From the NCBI RefSeq assembly GCF_034190915.1, contig NW_026947486.1, forward strand, positions 21,817,001 to 21,881,000: DNA of 64,000 nt, written 5' to 3'. A program made the position numbers and the translations under genes. This document shows, piece after piece, positions 12,871 to 25,667 of the stretch. Every line of letters starts with the position of its first letter. The first letter of the stretch is position 1. The notes beneath the pieces are model-generated. The model was not told where the DNA came from. It was given only the letters and a program-made list of their open reading frames with translations, and did no database searches. This DNA is from Cavia porcellus (taxonomy: Eukaryota; Chordata; Mammalia; Rodentia; Caviidae).

Positions 12871-13221
12871 CTGTTTCCTAACCTGTAACTTGTAACTCTC
12901 CCTGTAGTATTCCCCAGCAATAACAGTCTTCATCGCCTCAGAGCGACTGCAGGAACCTGTGAAGTGAGGAGGGTTAACCAGGTGCCTCTGGAAGCTGATA
13001 ATATAATTGTCAGGATATGAGAATAAACTGAGTGGCATTTTTACCTGTAGGGAGTTTTGGGCCTTTCTCCTGGGGCGGGAAATTTTAACAAGAGGACACT
13101 GCTGTCGGCTCACTGCATCTATAGCCTGCTCACACCAGGTTAGTTTCTCACAAAGAGTATCAGTAGCCTTTTTCATTAAGGTCATGGCTACCCTGGTGCT
13201 GTTGGGCAGGAAGTGCACACT
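12871..13221 (-). CDS. Candidate internal coding exon (117 codons, phase 0/0)
   Basis: The minus strand is open for 351 bp between an acceptor (TCTAATTTCAG, exon begins AGT at 13221) and a strong donor (AAACAG/GTAAGA, exon ends 12871). Its length is a multiple of three, so both ends are phase 0. The product is helical and charged at the start (for example TLMKKATDTLCEKLTWCEQA), basic in the middle (KISRPRRKAQNS), and ends GEYYRESYKLQVRKQ. The composition is protein-like, unlike the AT-driven shadow frames nearby. A second donor (CTACAG/GTAAAA at 13045) and acceptor (CCTCACTTCACAG near 12963) lie inside, but splicing them would change phase, so one long exon is the simpler reading. Family not recognised. 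It could belong to the candidate gene at 38719-41425 or to another minus-strand gene. Confidence 0.5.
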
Positions 13222-13294
13222 CTGAAATTAGAGTTACACAGTAAACACAGTAAACTACAAGCTATTTTGGACAAATAGGAGAAGTAATAGCCTG

Positions 13295-13666
13295 TGTTAT
13301 GCTTTGTATCTAAATGCCTCCCATAGCCTCATGCAGTCGTAGATGGGGCTCTCCAGAGGTGGCTAGATCTGGAGTGTGTGACTCTGGAAATAAGAAAATG
13401 ATGCTGGGATCAATTCATGGTGCAATGCTAGGATTTTGGGTACCCCACCATGGGTCTGCCCTTAAGGGATAGAATGTAAGGGACAGAAAGAGTGCTGTTG
13501 CTATCACTTGTCACTTGCTGCTTTTGCTGCCTTCTGCCACATCACCCTGACTGAAAGCTAGCTGATTATGGACTGAAACCTCTAAAAAGTGTGAGCCAAA
13601 ATAACCCTTTCCCCATTTAACTTTGGATGTCAGATATTTTTTCTTAGTAATGAGAAAAGTAAGACA
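13295..13666 (+). mobile_element. Solitary MaLR-type LTR
   Basis: A 372-bp element starting TGTTATGCTTTG and ending AAGTAAGACA. It has the GATTATGGACTGAAACCTC and GAGCCAAAATAACCCTTTCC motifs of rodent MaLR LTRs (the AATAA polyadenylation region). Flanked by GCCTG (13290-13294) and ACCTG (13667-13671), a 5-bp duplication with one mismatch, as expected for ERVL-class insertions. Confidence 0.8.
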
Positions 13667-13671
13667 ACCTG

Positions 13672-15860
13672 TGAGATCATTTACTCACTTGAAGCCTTCT
13701 GTCCTTGATCATTTCTCTCCCTCTCATCCACCTCACACACACATATTAAATAGAAGCTAGGAAAGGCTTCCCCTAGGTGATGCAATATTCAAATGTTCCA
13801 TCAACAGTTCTTCCACATAGGAAGTATCTGCTATATTAGAAGCCTTGACCCAAGCAGCTAAGACAGAATTTAATAGCAATGGGACTAAAATACACTGAGG
13901 AGTTAGGTCAGCTACTTCCATTATTTGTTTAGTTAGCAGGATACTTAGAAGGAAAGGCAAATAATTAAACACATTGGCCTCCAGAACTAAGGCAGGTTAC
14001 AACCATGCCTGGGCTGATGTAGTAGACACAACTGGTGTGAGTCCTGCTTTTGCTTAGCACACACAGAGCATCGAGGCATCTAACTGCTCCTGCAATTGAT
14101 TTGAAACTTTCATGGTGATTCCTACAGCTACACTACTTTAACTTACTTTCCCCATAAAGCTCTCCTGGAAACCAAGAATCAGTCTCTAAGCTCAACTTTA
14201 ATCTAGAAAAGATGTCTAGGTATATGTGATGTTTCCTTTCTTTCTCTCAAACAATACAAAACGTGTATGTTAGGCTTCTATGACATGAATTTGGAAAACA
14301 AGGCACACATGTTTGTTCTTCACATGGGCATATACAACAGGTAAAAATGATGGATAGTCATGTATACACATGGCTGCAAATAATTACTGAGAGAAAATCT
14401 GCTATGCTGGACACACAAACCCTATACTTGAAACCAATGTTATCTTTTTGAAAGTCATGTATTTTTCACAACTTTGCAACCAAGATTCATATTTAGTGCA
14501 ATATATAAAATTATATCCTATTTCTGAGAGTTCCTGACTAGGATGACTTTCACATACACTTTCATTTGCTAAAAGAGCAAACCCAAGTTATTCTATGTCT
14601 TGGAAGTTTTTCTTCATCCTCTTGGCTTCTGATGACCTCATCCCATCATATATCAACTGCTAAGTTTGCAGCTACTATTTATAATTCACAGAGTACCAAT
14701 TCATATGGGCAGAGATGTGATGGAAATTTGAATGTTGCTGCACTAACTTTTTAATACAGCTGACCCTGTTTCATTGGTGGGTCTTAATGCATTTCAGATG
14801 GAGACATAACTAGATCCTGTGGCCAAATGATACATGAGCTACGGTTTGCTTCATGCTTCACAGAAGTGCAGTGCTGTCTCTGTATAGCCATTTATACTCG
14901 TTTGCCTGTCTTCCAAGGTGGATACTTCAGCAAACACAACCATTAGCCTCACCAGTGTCTACATAAATATCCCTGGAACCAAAAGTTATTTTAAAATTAC
15001 TAAGTCTAAGAATTTCCCACAAAGCAAGAGATATGGTCTCCCATTACCCTTCTTTATGAAATCACAGATTATTTCATACCATGAATTAATTACCTAAATA
15101 TCTCTTGATGTCACCTAGTGGTAAACAACTGGTTATACAAACTATCATCAACTGCAAGGAGCTCAAAATATGGAGACCTTGTCAGCACAGTAAAACTGAT
15201 GTTAGAGTTCAGATCCTTTGATAGCAGAAAAAGTTTCACTATCAATACCTAATCAGAGTAGCATTGTTTCCCCACTTCTCCTCAAGGGTATCAATCCATG
15301 CATCAGAGGTTTATCTGCCCTACTTGCTATGGTGCAACCTCAAATTACAAGGCAATCCCAGGAAAATACAGATGTCAGTAATCTCTGGTGGTAGATTCAG
15401 ATCAACTCTTATCAAAAGAAATACGAAGAGGAAGGACCATAAAAATGTTTTTCTTCTTTAAGTGTAAAAAGAATAAGAAGAGTGTAAATTCAACGACTTT
15501 TATCTGGTCCTTTATAACAGGAAAATCTTTATGTAGCTATTGAGTTAGTACCTCTTCCATTTGCTTAAAAAATCTCCCTAGCAGGGCCTCCAAGTGTAAA
15601 AAGCCTGTCTAGGATTTAGGTTGCAGCAGCAACTTCTTTAAAAGTTAAAATCAAGTTAACAATAGACTTTGTAAACCCTCATTCTTTGATCATGAAAAGA
15701 TCATCATTATCTTTGCTAAAGGAAGATCATCAGAAGCCAAAATTATGAAGGTTCTTCATCATCCTTGATGAGTAAAGGAAGATTGCTCATGTTACTAATA
15801 TTCTTGCTAGAGACCACTATAAATTATACTGGCTCAAAGTCTATGTGTCCTATTGTATCC
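13672..15860. other. Unassigned DNA
   Basis: No supported gene. A 71-codon minus-strand frame at 13757-13972 lacks a donor at its end. A 56-bp minus-strand segment at 14147-14202 has good splice consensus (TTTTCTAG and AAA/GTAAGT) but its phases fit no neighbour. No clear repeats were recognised. Confidence 0.45.
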
Positions 15861-15864
15861 CCCA

Positions 15865-15985
15865 CCCCTTTTATTTTATTTTTTTTAAATTTTGAGATAG
15901 AGTCTCACTGTCACTAAGTTACTAAGTTGCCGTAGCTGGACTAAAGTTTATAATCCTCCTGCCTCAGGCATTCGCAGCTAACACG
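15865..15985 (-). repeat. B1-related SINE fragment
   Basis: Reverse-complement B1 part: TTTGAGATAGAGTCTCACTG, AGTTACTAAGTTGCC and AATCCTCCTGCCTCAGGCAT. No ID half was seen; it may be a truncated B1-dID. Confidence 0.7.
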
Positions 15986-16114
15986 TTTCATGGGGGCACT
16001 CATCTCTTTTGGAAGGGCTGGGGAGCAGAGGTAGTGAGCAAGGATAGCTTTCGTTTGAAACAAAATCATTGTCTTCCACTTCATAGCAGCTATCATTTTT
16101 AAAGAATCAACTAG

Positions 16115-16290
16115 TATATGGCATTGGACTAAGAATTTGGTGTATTATTTGACCCTTAGAACTACTGTACAAGGTTAGTTTTACATGATAAATAAGGAAA
16201 ATGCAACACAGAGGGTTGAGTGACAGTTTTTGTTCATGTTCACAGAATTGAGAAGTAACGGGTCTGGATTTCAACTCAATTATATTGACT
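16115..16290 (-). repeat. MIR SINE
   Basis: Diverged reverse-complement MIR: CATGATAAATAAGGAAAATG, CAACACAGAGGGTTGAGTGA and AAGTAACGGGTCTGGATTTC (from GTAAGTGGCAGAGCTGGGATTT). Confidence 0.55.
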
Positions 16291-17309
16291 GATGCCAACT
16301 AATACACCATTAGTCCCACATTTAGCTTTTCACTTCATACCTTAAGATTATCGGGTAAAGGCAGATCTTAATAACTTCATTTTAAGGATAAAAATATCAA
16401 GGCAAGGCATAAAAGAGACAAGTACTATCCAAAAAAGCCTAAAATATTTTCCCACTCACATAATACAGGCTTTAAAATGGAGAAAATGAAATACAGAATT
16501 AGCTTCCTTTGGTATCCCACTGCCTTAGAACAATCTTCAATCAGTGATATCAGTCTTAGTGCCATACTACTGTACAGGAAGATGATCCCACTGGATATGG
16601 CAATACTATATTGTTGCAGAGAAGGAGAACATAGTTCTGAGATGCACCTATCAAAACATGGTAGTAAGCAGGCAGACATCTGTGTTCTAACCCATGCCAT
16701 ACACTTTGTTTTCAATAAACGAATTCCATTTTGTATTGATGTCATATTCATTTGTAAGCTATGCAAAGTGCTGTGCAGAATTTGTAATGTGTTGAAATGT
16801 CTTCAGCCTAGAATTCTAAAGTGTTTCATGGATAGTCTACTCTGAGAAATACCCTTACTTATTAAGGGTATTTCTTATACCCTTATAAGCAAGAACTAGA
16901 AGTCAAAAGACTTACCTTAAATCACAAAGGATGTAATCATAAAGGATAGATAGGAAGAAAAACAACCACTAGATTGGTGTGCTTTTCAACCCTTTAAGAG
17001 CTGTAGAACTTTTTGATGATTCTGATTTCAGAAAATCTCAAACAACTTAAATGATAAATCATTATAATTATTTTAAAGTGATTTTAATTTTAAAAAATTC
17101 ATTACAATTACTTTAAAACTATACCTCAATTGTTAGTCTGTGGTTTTGGTTAGCTTTAAAATACATAATACTAAAATGAAGGCAGGAGGTTCACATTATC
17201 CTACTTTGTTTAGGGAAGTTGGATCGTTTCTGGGCTCAGACAGGCTGCTTTGGAAACACAGTATCAGCTAGACTGAGGTGGATTAGGCATTGTTTTTATA
17301 CTCAGGCAC

Positions 17310-17465
17310 TATAAACTTGAATCTTAACTCTCATCCGTAGATGTTAAGCGCCATTTAACTTTAGTTCTCTCATCTGCATAGTGGGGATGAAATTAATATA
17401 GTTAATCATAAAGAGTTGGTTTGAGAATCCGAGGGCATAGTACATAGGAAATGTTGAAACACTTT
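17310..17465 (+). repeat. MIR SINE
   Basis: Plus-sense MIR text: TTCTCTCATCTGCATAGTGG, then GGATGAAATTAATATAG, and a downstream ACATAGGAAATGTTGAAAC (from CACATAGTAAGCGCTC). Confidence 0.6.
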
Positions 17466-17469
17466 GTAA

Positions 17470-18315
17470 GATTGTATGGTATAATACAAAAATCAAATGG
17501 CAGTCTGGAAATACCATTATATTTCATAGCTATCACATATCTGATTAGGACATGTCTCTGAAGACTCATTCTTCAATATTGCAAGTATATAGAGAAAGCT
17601 GATTCAGAGTAGTGGTCCCTACATGCATGATAAGGTCTGCCAAATAGAACTATATTAGTAGCAAAACTAGGATCAAAAGAGTCTCTTGAATTTTAAGGAT
17701 TCAGTAAGATGGTGCTTTGTGTAGACACTGATACTGTATGAAATGCATGGGGGAATTGGTTCCCTTCTCAAAATTCATCTCAGATCTCTGAAAGTCAACC
17801 ATCAACTGTAACTCTCATGTCACAGAAATATGGGGCATAGATATAGATGGTCCAGAAATGAAACAAAAGCACCTCAGATCCTGGAATGACACTAAGAATC
17901 CAGACAGTGTATAAGAACGTTACAAAGTTAAGTTACAAAGTAGAGAAAATGAGAAATGGTCAATATACTATGCTATCTTCTCTGACCTCACATCCTCTGA
18001 TTTCCAAAAACTTGCATCTGTATCTTTAATGACTTTGCTCCTCATCATTTTGTTTGCCTAGAATTCCAATCTCCTCTCCTCTCAATTAAAAATTCTGAAA
18101 TGTACTTTTGTTCATCTCTAAACTCACTTGTGCCCCAGCCTTCTAATTCTCACTTCATATCTCTTTTGAACTTGTTTCTCTAGTCTTTGTTGTTTGTCAA
18201 TCTCATTGTTTTTCTAATTTCATTTTTCTTTTTAGAATTACAGTTATTATATACTTGTCCTATTTCCTTTACTTGGCTATAATTGGCTTCAGGTAAATTA
18301 TAGTTACTGGCACAA
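17470..18315. other. Unassigned DNA
   Basis: No supported gene; AT-rich single-copy-looking sequence. Region 18050-18300 is pyrimidine-rich and may be degraded L2, not firm. Confidence 0.4.
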
Positions 18316-18319
18316 TTCC

Positions 18320-18727
18320 TGCATTAGTTACTTTTCCTGTTGCCAGGGAAAAATACCTGACACCCACAAGTTAAATGAAGAAAACTTTGTTTTAGCTCAC
18401 AGTTTGTAGAGGTTTCAATCTATAATCATCTGGCTCCCAGGCAGGGCAGCATGGCAGAGGGGCATCACAGAAGAGAAACAGTTCATAGCATGGCATGCAA
18501 GAAGCAAGGGATCATCAAAGGAAGATGAGAGAGGTGCATACTTTTAAGGTTGCACTCACAGGGACCGACCTCTTACCACCAGGCTTCACCTTCCAACATC
18601 ACATCCAGTTATAAACCCATCAGTGGACTAATTCATAGCTTACACACCCATGATCCAGTCATCTCTCCAAAGCTCTTACTATGAGCACATAACTCTCTGG
18701 GGGAACATCTAGATACAAACTATAATA
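18320..18727 (-). mobile_element. MaLR-type LTR (older subfamily)
   Basis: Reverse complement of an LTR of about 400 bp: left end TGCATTAGTTACTTTTCCTG, right end near GATACAAACTATAATA. Internal CAGTCATCTCTCCAAAGC and ACCTGACACCCACAAG match the layout of old MaLR LTRs. No clean duplication was found. Confidence 0.6.
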
Positions 18728-18779
18728 GTGTCCCACATGGAGTAGTATTCAATATATGGTTTTAAATCATTATTGTTTG

Positions 18780-19345
18780 CAGTAAGTATACTACTGTCAT
18801 CTCTCACTTAAATTTCTGCAACAACCTAGCTGATTTCCCTCTTTCTTTTATTTTCCTATAATCCATCTTGTAAAGCATCACAATGTATATCATAGAAACA
18901 GTACTTCTGGCTGTGGATTTAGCTCAGTGGCATAAATGCCTGCCTCGCAAGTGCTAGGTTGTAAGTTTGATCTCCGATACCAAACCAAACCAAACCAAAC
19001 CAAACCAAACCAAACCACCACAACAACAACAAACCCAATACTTTTGGTATGTTGTTCTCCTACTCAAAAACTTAAATAGTATCTATACAGAATAAGTTCC
19101 AAATTCCTTTACCTTTCTCTCAAAGATCTTTGTATCAATTAAATAGTTTCTGTTGCTATCAATTATTTGCATATATTACTCCCTTGTAGTAGAAAGATTT
19201 TGCCTCTCTCTCCAGAACTAAATTCATCTCCATCAGGAAGTCTTCCCTAACTACTCCATAATTTATGATTGCCTTTTATAATACTACTCTGTCATTCTCT
19301 GTACTTCACATGCTGTAACCAAATCATACCTTTTTAATATTGATA
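18780..19345 (-). repeat. L2 fragment interrupted by an ID
   Basis: Reverse-complement L2-like text on both sides of the ID at 18909: CAACAACCTAGCTGATTTCC to the left, and TACTCAAAAACTTAAATAG, AATAAGTTCCAAATTCC, CATCAGGAAGTCTTCCCTAA to the right. The insertion order is L2 first, then ID. Confidence 0.55.
18909..19033 (+). repeat. ID SINE with (CAAAC)n tail
   Basis: tRNA-like body with A box TAGCTCAGTGGCATAA and B box AAGTTTGATCTCC, then a tail that has become (CCAAA)n and (CAA)n. Flanks AGTACTTCTG and AATACTTTTG look like a decayed target-site duplication. Not a functional tRNA gene. Confidence 0.85.
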
Positions 19346-19469
19346 TGACTCTGGCTCCAGTGTACATGCTTTTTCTTCCAAATCAAATTGAAGGTTGCAC
19401 ATCTACATTATTTTTCACACAAAGACTATCAAAAGGTTAGGTGCCTATGCTGGTGTTTACTTATTGTTT

Positions 19470-19845
19470 TATCTTGGTTTGAATCTAGATTGCCTCCCCC
19501 AAGAGCCTTATGTGCCTATAGGGGTTTTGTAGGGTGACTGGCTTATGGGGGCTTATAGCTGACTTCTTGCCAGGAGGTAGGGTCTCTTTGGAAGAAGGTC
19601 ACTGAAGGAGTGTCTTGGAAGGGATTGTTTTCCTCCTCAGCTCCTCCCAAGACTCTGTCTGCTTCCTGGTTACCATGTCACGAATAGATCTTCTCTGCCA
19701 TGTGATTCTGCCATGTTGTCCTGTTTTGGAGCCGGTGGATTATGGACTGAAACCTTATAAACTGAGCCAAAATAAGCCTCTCTTTGTTTTAGTTGCAGGT
19801 ATTAAATCTTGTGTCCCAGCAATGAGGAAAATAAATATGACACTT
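19470..19845 (+). mobile_element. MaLR-type LTR
   Basis: Contains the standard block GGATTATGGACTGAAACCTT, GAGCCAAAATAAGCCTCTC and CTTGTGTCCCAGCAATGAG of rodent/primate MaLR LTR 3' halves, with a plausible start near TGTTTTATCTTGGTTTGAA. Internal frames are not coding. Confidence 0.7.
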
Positions 19846-20289
19846 TTAAAAGTTTATCAGTTTATCCCCTGATTATTTTATCTGTAGTATTTTCAAGGAG
19901 TTTATTAAATTGATATTTAAGACAAAATTTACCACTTTTATTTAAGAAAATCTCCACTTCCCCTAAACATTTCCAGAGCAAATTTTGTAATACTCTAAGT
20001 ATATCTTATCTTGCTACATTCAGAATTGTTTTAATATCTTTCTCTACTTTTTTGTTCTTGGCACAACAGTTATTAAGTGCCTGTCATGTATGAGAAATTT
20101 TAAAGCAGAATATTTCACAGAGAATAACATATTTTCCTTATTGTAATATAGCCGTAGTGTTCTATGATTTTCTTATTATTCTATGCTTTTTCTATTAACA
20201 ACTGAATAAAAATTAACCTGCTTTACTAGTTTCCCTAAATATGGTGATTTCTTGGGCTTACAAATAAGGACTTGGATGATAAGTTACTG

Positions 20290-20665
20290 TTATTGTTTAA
20301 ATATTAAATGTCCATCAAAGATTCATGGATTTAGGATGCTAACTTAATCAGTGGATCAATATATTTATTGATGAGTTCATAGCTGAATGTGTTATTGGGA
20401 GCTGCAGCCAGATTGGAGTAGCTAGGGCACTGGGGAAATACCTTCGGAGGGTGTGTCTTCTCCCTAGCTCTTCCGTGTTTGCTGTGCTACCTGTCCGCCT
20501 TGAAGTGAGCAGTTTTCTTCTGGCACGCACTTTCAACATGATGTTTCTCACTTGGAGCCAGAAGAACTTGGATTTAAACCTCTGAAACTATGAGTTCAAA
20601 TATGTATTTTTCCTTTAAGCTGTGTTTGTCAGGTATTTTGTCCCAACAATTGAAAAAAAAAAAAA
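20290..20665 (+). mobile_element. Old MaLR-type LTR
   Basis: Diverged LTR: TATTAAATGTCCATCAAAGA, GGAGCCAGAAGAACTTGGAT, AAACCTCTGAAACTATGAG and a final GTCAGGTATTTTGTCCCAAC, matching the order of MaLR LTR motifs. The minus-strand 67-codon frame inside it is spurious. Confidence 0.65.
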
Positions 20666-20810
20666 CCAATGCAGCCACTCACAATCTATGTGCTCATAAT
20701 ATAGCAACTATGTTCCCTTTTTTTCCCAAACCATGCAGAAGATTTTTATCAACAAAGAAAAATTAGCCAAGAGGGAAGAAATAAAAATAAAATAATCAGG
20801 GTCAATTCTT

Positions 20811-20905
20811 TTTTTGTTGTTTTTTACTGGCACCAGGAATCAAACTCACGACCACGCACTTGCAAGGCAGTCACTTATGCCGCTGAGCTAAATCCCCAGC
20901 CCCAT
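20811..20905 (-). repeat. ID SINE with perfect 12-bp TSD
   Basis: Reverse-complement ID (T tail, ACTGGCACCAGGAATCAAAC, GCTGAGCTAAATCCCCAGCC). Flanked by GGGTCAATTCTT at 20799-20810 and 20906-20917. The intact duplication suggests a young insertion. Confidence 0.92.
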
Positions 20906-20919
20906 GGGTCAATTCTTTA

Positions 20920-20922
<3 letters not shown>

Positions 20923-20953
<31 letters not shown>

Positions 20954-20966
20954 CAAAAAAAAAAAA
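20923..20966. repeat. Poly-A tract
   Basis: About 44 bp, almost pure A, preceded by TTTAAAATT. It may be the tail of a degraded retrocopy to its left; nothing coding was recognised there. Confidence 0.8.
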
Positions 20967-21159
20967 CTATCACATTCTCTTCTCTTTCCTCCAATACTAC
21001 AACCTATAATACAAGTATTTCTTTACCTGTTCATTTCCCCAGACATTAATTGTCCATATCATTATCTATCCCCTCACCTGATTCTATTGATTCAGTTTTA
21101 TTGTTTTCAGCCCAGGTGGAGGGGAAGGCACACAGATGTTCCCACCACCACCGTTGACT

Positions 21160-21637
21160 TTTTTCCACATATTAAAAATTTTATTGTAAAGAGAAAAAAT
21201 CAGAAAAGAACCAAAAATAAACAAAAGAAGCCAACAACAGCAACAAAAAACTACAAGACGATAGCAATATAGGATTTCAAAACAGAATGATAGGAATTTA
21301 ACAATGGTTATTATATTGCATATCATTATCTTCAAGAGAGATGCTCAGGTTATCAGATATAGTCATGCAAAATGGATCAAGCCATATGAACATAAACTGT
21401 TCTTGTCTGTGAACTAAAAGAATCAGTAGTACAATTATCGTTACAATCTTGTGTGTATATATATATATATATATATGTATATTTTTCCCTTTTCCCTTCC
21501 TTCTTTTCTCCTTTACCGCCTCCCAGTTGTTCTTTCTCTTTGTGCAGTTTCTTACCCTTTTATAATATCTATTTTAAATTTTGGATCTTATTTCACTTTT
21601 TTAATTTCTTACACTAGGGACACAATATGGTATTTAC
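21160..21637 (-). mobile_element. Older L1, 3' part (left half of a split element)
   Basis: L1 3' UTR in reverse. It ends at ACACTAGGGACACAATATGG, which corresponds to the ORF2 stop region (compare ACTAGGGAAACTATTCAGTA at 22235-22255). The element resumes at 27574, after the younger L1 inserted at 21654. A (TA)n run lies at 21457-21478. Confidence 0.7.
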
Positions 21638-24600
21638 ACATGTGAGTCATTTTATTTTTTATTTTATTTTTAAAAAGATTAAGATAAAAGAGGACATAAC
21701 AACACAGGTCAGAACAAAACAATTTAAGCCACGTAGTGTTTCATCACGAGACAACCTGACATAACACTAAATATCATAGTGTCTCTTTCCTTGAAAGATT
21801 TGTGTGTACCTTTATACACTATAGTATCAAATATAATAAGACACTGTGAAACCATTCAAGATATGAAAATATTACAGCGTATTCAGAACTAACAGAAAAT
21901 GAACAATGGTTACTATATTATCTCCTTGTCCATAAAATTTTTTGTATATATTATTCACATATAATAAAATCCAATAAGATACAACATGATAAAACTGATG
22001 GAGACAGAACAACAAAAGCTTGGTAGGACTTCAAAACAAGATGATATTAACTCAGCACTAGCTATTATAATGTCTTGTTCTTCAAAATAGCTGTTCATAT
22101 CATCACAGACAATAAAATCAAACAACCCAGGATAAAATCATTCCAACTAATGAATGAGAACATTATAAGATTTCAAAGCAATATAATGGAGAATCATGAT
22201 TACCACATACTTTTATGTATTTGCATCATTTCTGACACTAGGGAAACTATTCAGTATTTATACATGTGAGTTGATTTATTTCGCTTATGAGTATGGTCTC
22301 AAGTTGCACCCCTTTATTTATAAATATCTCAATGTGATCATTCTTTATAGCTGAGTAGTATTCCATTGTATAAAAATACCACAGCTTTTTTATCCATTCT
22401 CAGTTGATGGACACTTGGGTTGTTTCCAAGATCTGGCTATTACAAATTGTGCTGCTATAAACATGGGTGCACATATATCACTGTGGTATGATGCTTTCAG
22501 CTCTTCTGGGAATATGCCTAGAAGTGGAATAGCTGGAACAAATGGGGCTTCCAATCCCAGCTGTCTGAGAAATCTCCAGACTGACCTCCATAATAGTTGC
22601 ACCAGTCTACGCTCCCACCAGCAGTGCAGGAGAGTTCCTTTCTCCCCACAGTCTCTCCAGCATTTCTTGTGGTTAGTTTTCTTGATCTTGGTCATTCTTT
22701 CAGCAGTGAGATGGAATCTCGGTGTGATATGAATTTGCATTTCTCTAATGAGTAACGATGCTGAACATTTTTTCATGTATTTATTTGCCATTTGTATTTC
22801 TTCCCCTGAGACCTGTGTTTTCCTCTCAGATACCCATTTTTAGATTGGATCTTTGAATTTTGGGGGTCTGATTTTTTTTAATTCTTTATATATTTAAACA
22901 GAAGTACTTTGTCTGAGGGACAATTCACTAAGTTTTTTCCCCAGTTTGTGGGTTTTCTTTTCACTATGTTAGAGATTTCTTTTCAGGTGCAGAAATTTTT
23001 TAATAAGAGGTGATCCCAGTTATTGATTCTGGGAAGTATTTCCCGTGCGGTTTGAGTCCTGTTCATGAATTCCCTACCTACTCCTATGTCTTAAAGGTTT
23101 TTACCCAATTTGTCTTCCAATAGATTTAGTGTTTCTGTTTTAATATTCAGATATTTGATCCATGTAGATTTTAATTTAGTACATGATGATAGGCATGAGT
23201 CTAGTCTTAGTTTTTGACATATGAAGAGCCAGTTTTTCCAATACCATTTATTAAAGACACTGTCGTTCTTCCAGGGAACTGGTTTTATCAAAAATAAGGT
23301 GGCTAAGTGTGTTTGTAGTTGTTGTTGTATCCTCTAATCTATTCCACTGATCTTCAGCTCTGTTTTTATTCCAGTACCATGTTGATTTTACTACAGTTGC
23401 TTTGTAGTATAACTTCAAGTCAGAGACTGTGATGCCTCCTGCCTTCCCTTTGCTGCTTAGAATTGTCTTTGCTATTCTAGGTCTCTTCTGGTTCCAGATG
23501 AATTTTAGGAGTGATTTCTTTAGATCTATGAGGTATGTTGAAGGTATTTTTATTGAGATTGCATTGAATCTGTATAACAGTTTTGGGAGAATGGTCATTT
23601 CCACAATATTTATTCTTCTTATCCATGAGCAAGGGATGTCTTTCTATTTTTTAAGATACTCTTCAATTTCTTTTTTCAGTGCATTATATCCCCATGGATA
23701 TCTTTCATTTCTTTCATGAAAAGAATTCCTAAGTATTTCATTTTTCTGGATGCTAGTGTGAAGGGTGTGGCTTCTCTTATTTCTCTGTGTTTTTGTTGTT
23801 AGTGTATAGGAATGCTATTGATTTTTGAGTATTGATTTTGTAGCCAGCTACATTGCTGAATTTATTTTTATATCTAGGAGTCTTTCAATGGAGTTTTGGG
23901 GGTCTTCTATGTAGAGTATCATGTCACCCGCAAATGATAATTTCTTCCTCTTTTCCTATCTTTATCTTTTTACTTCTCTTTCTTGTCTAATTACTCTGGC
24001 TACTATTTCCAGTACTATGTTGAACAGGAGCAATGATAAGGGACATCCTTGTGTTGTGCCTGATTTTAAGATAAAGGCCTTTAGTTTTTGACAATTTAGT
24101 ATGATACTGTCTGTTGGTTTGTCATAAATGACCTTTATCATATTGGGGTGAACACAATCTATTCCAATGTTCTGTATGGTTCTTATCATGAATGAGTGTT
24201 GGATCTTATCAAAAGCTTTTTCTGCATCTATAGAGATGATCATGTGGTTCTTATTTTTGGCTTTATTGATATTGTGGATTACATTTATTGATTTACGTAT
24301 GTTGAACCATCCTGCATTCTTGGGATGAATGCTACTTGGTCATGTTGTATAATATTGATGATTTTTTGCATCCTATTTGCTAATATTTTATTGAGTATTT
24401 TTGCATCTGTGTTCATTAGGGAAATTGGCCTGTATTCTCTTTTTCAGTTGGGTCTTTCTCAGGTTTTGGTACTGGAGTAATATGTGCTTCCAGAGACAAC
24501 TTAGGAAGGGATTGCTTCCCTTTCAATTTCATTGAAGAGTTTGACAAGTGTCAGCATTAAGTCTTCTTTGTGTTTCTTGTAGAACTCTGCAGTGAATCCG

Positions 24601-25666
24601 TCTGGGCCTGGGCTCTTCTGTGTAGGTAAGGACTTAATTACGTTTTCGATTTCATTAATAGAAATTGGGTTATTCAGCAGTTTCACATTTTTTGATCTAG
24701 CTTTGGTACTTCATATGCTTCTAGGAATCTGGCTATTTCTTCTGTGTTATCAAATCTTTGAGAGTAGAGGTTTCTGAAGTAGTTGTTGATGATCTTCTGT
24801 ATTTCTATTGGATCTGTAGTGATTTCACCTTTTTCATTCTTTATTGTATGAATTTGAGCTTTTTCCTGTTTTTTTAAATAATGTTGGCTAGGGGCTTATG
24901 AATTTTATTATTCTTTCAAAGAACCAACTCCTTGATTCATTGATAATTTGGATTGCTTTCTTAGTATCTATTGCGTTAATTTCTGCTCTGATTTTTATAA
25001 CTTCCTCCCTTCATTTGGCTTTGCGCTTGACTAGCTCTTCTTTTTCTAAACGTTTGAGGTGTACCATCAGGTTATTTATTTGTATTTGTTCTGTTTTCCT
25101 GATGTGGGAACTCAGTGCAATAAATTTTCCTCAGAGGACCACTTTCATTGCATCCCACAGATTCTGGTAAGTTGTATTTTATTTTTGTTTGCTTGTAGAT
25201 ATTGTTTAATTTCTTCTTTAATTTCCCCTGTGACCATGATTGCAAAAAAAGTGTGTTATTCAATTTTCATATGTCTGTGGGATTTTTGCAGTTTCTTTTA
25301 CCATTAATTTCTAGTTTCATGGTTTTGTGATTTGATAACATGAATGGGATAATTTCAATTCATTTGCATTCACTTAACTATTTTCTGTGGGCTAGCATAT
25401 GGTGTATTTTAGCGAACATCCCATGTACTGCTGTGATGAATGTGTATTCTGATGTCATTGGATGGAACACTCAGTATACGTGTATCAAGTCGATTTGTTC
25501 ACAGGTGTGATTCAGTTCTGTTATTTCTTTGCTAATTTTCTGTCTGGTTGATCTGTCCCTTGGTGTCAATGGTGTGTTAAGGTCTCCTGTTATAATTCTG
25601 TAATGCTAATTTGATTTTTCATTTTTATTAATACTTGGTTTGTATAACTGGGTGCTCTGGAATTTG

Positions 25667-25667
<1 letters not shown>

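Noticed and set aside
14147..14202. Mini-exon with good splice consensus on the minus strand
   Set aside because: 56 bp, changes phase and fits neither neighbour; splice-like strings of this quality occur by chance.
16425..16845. Overlapping 113- and 122-codon frames on both strands
   Set aside because: Neither has splice or start support; Cys/Ile/Leu-rich composition gives no domain.
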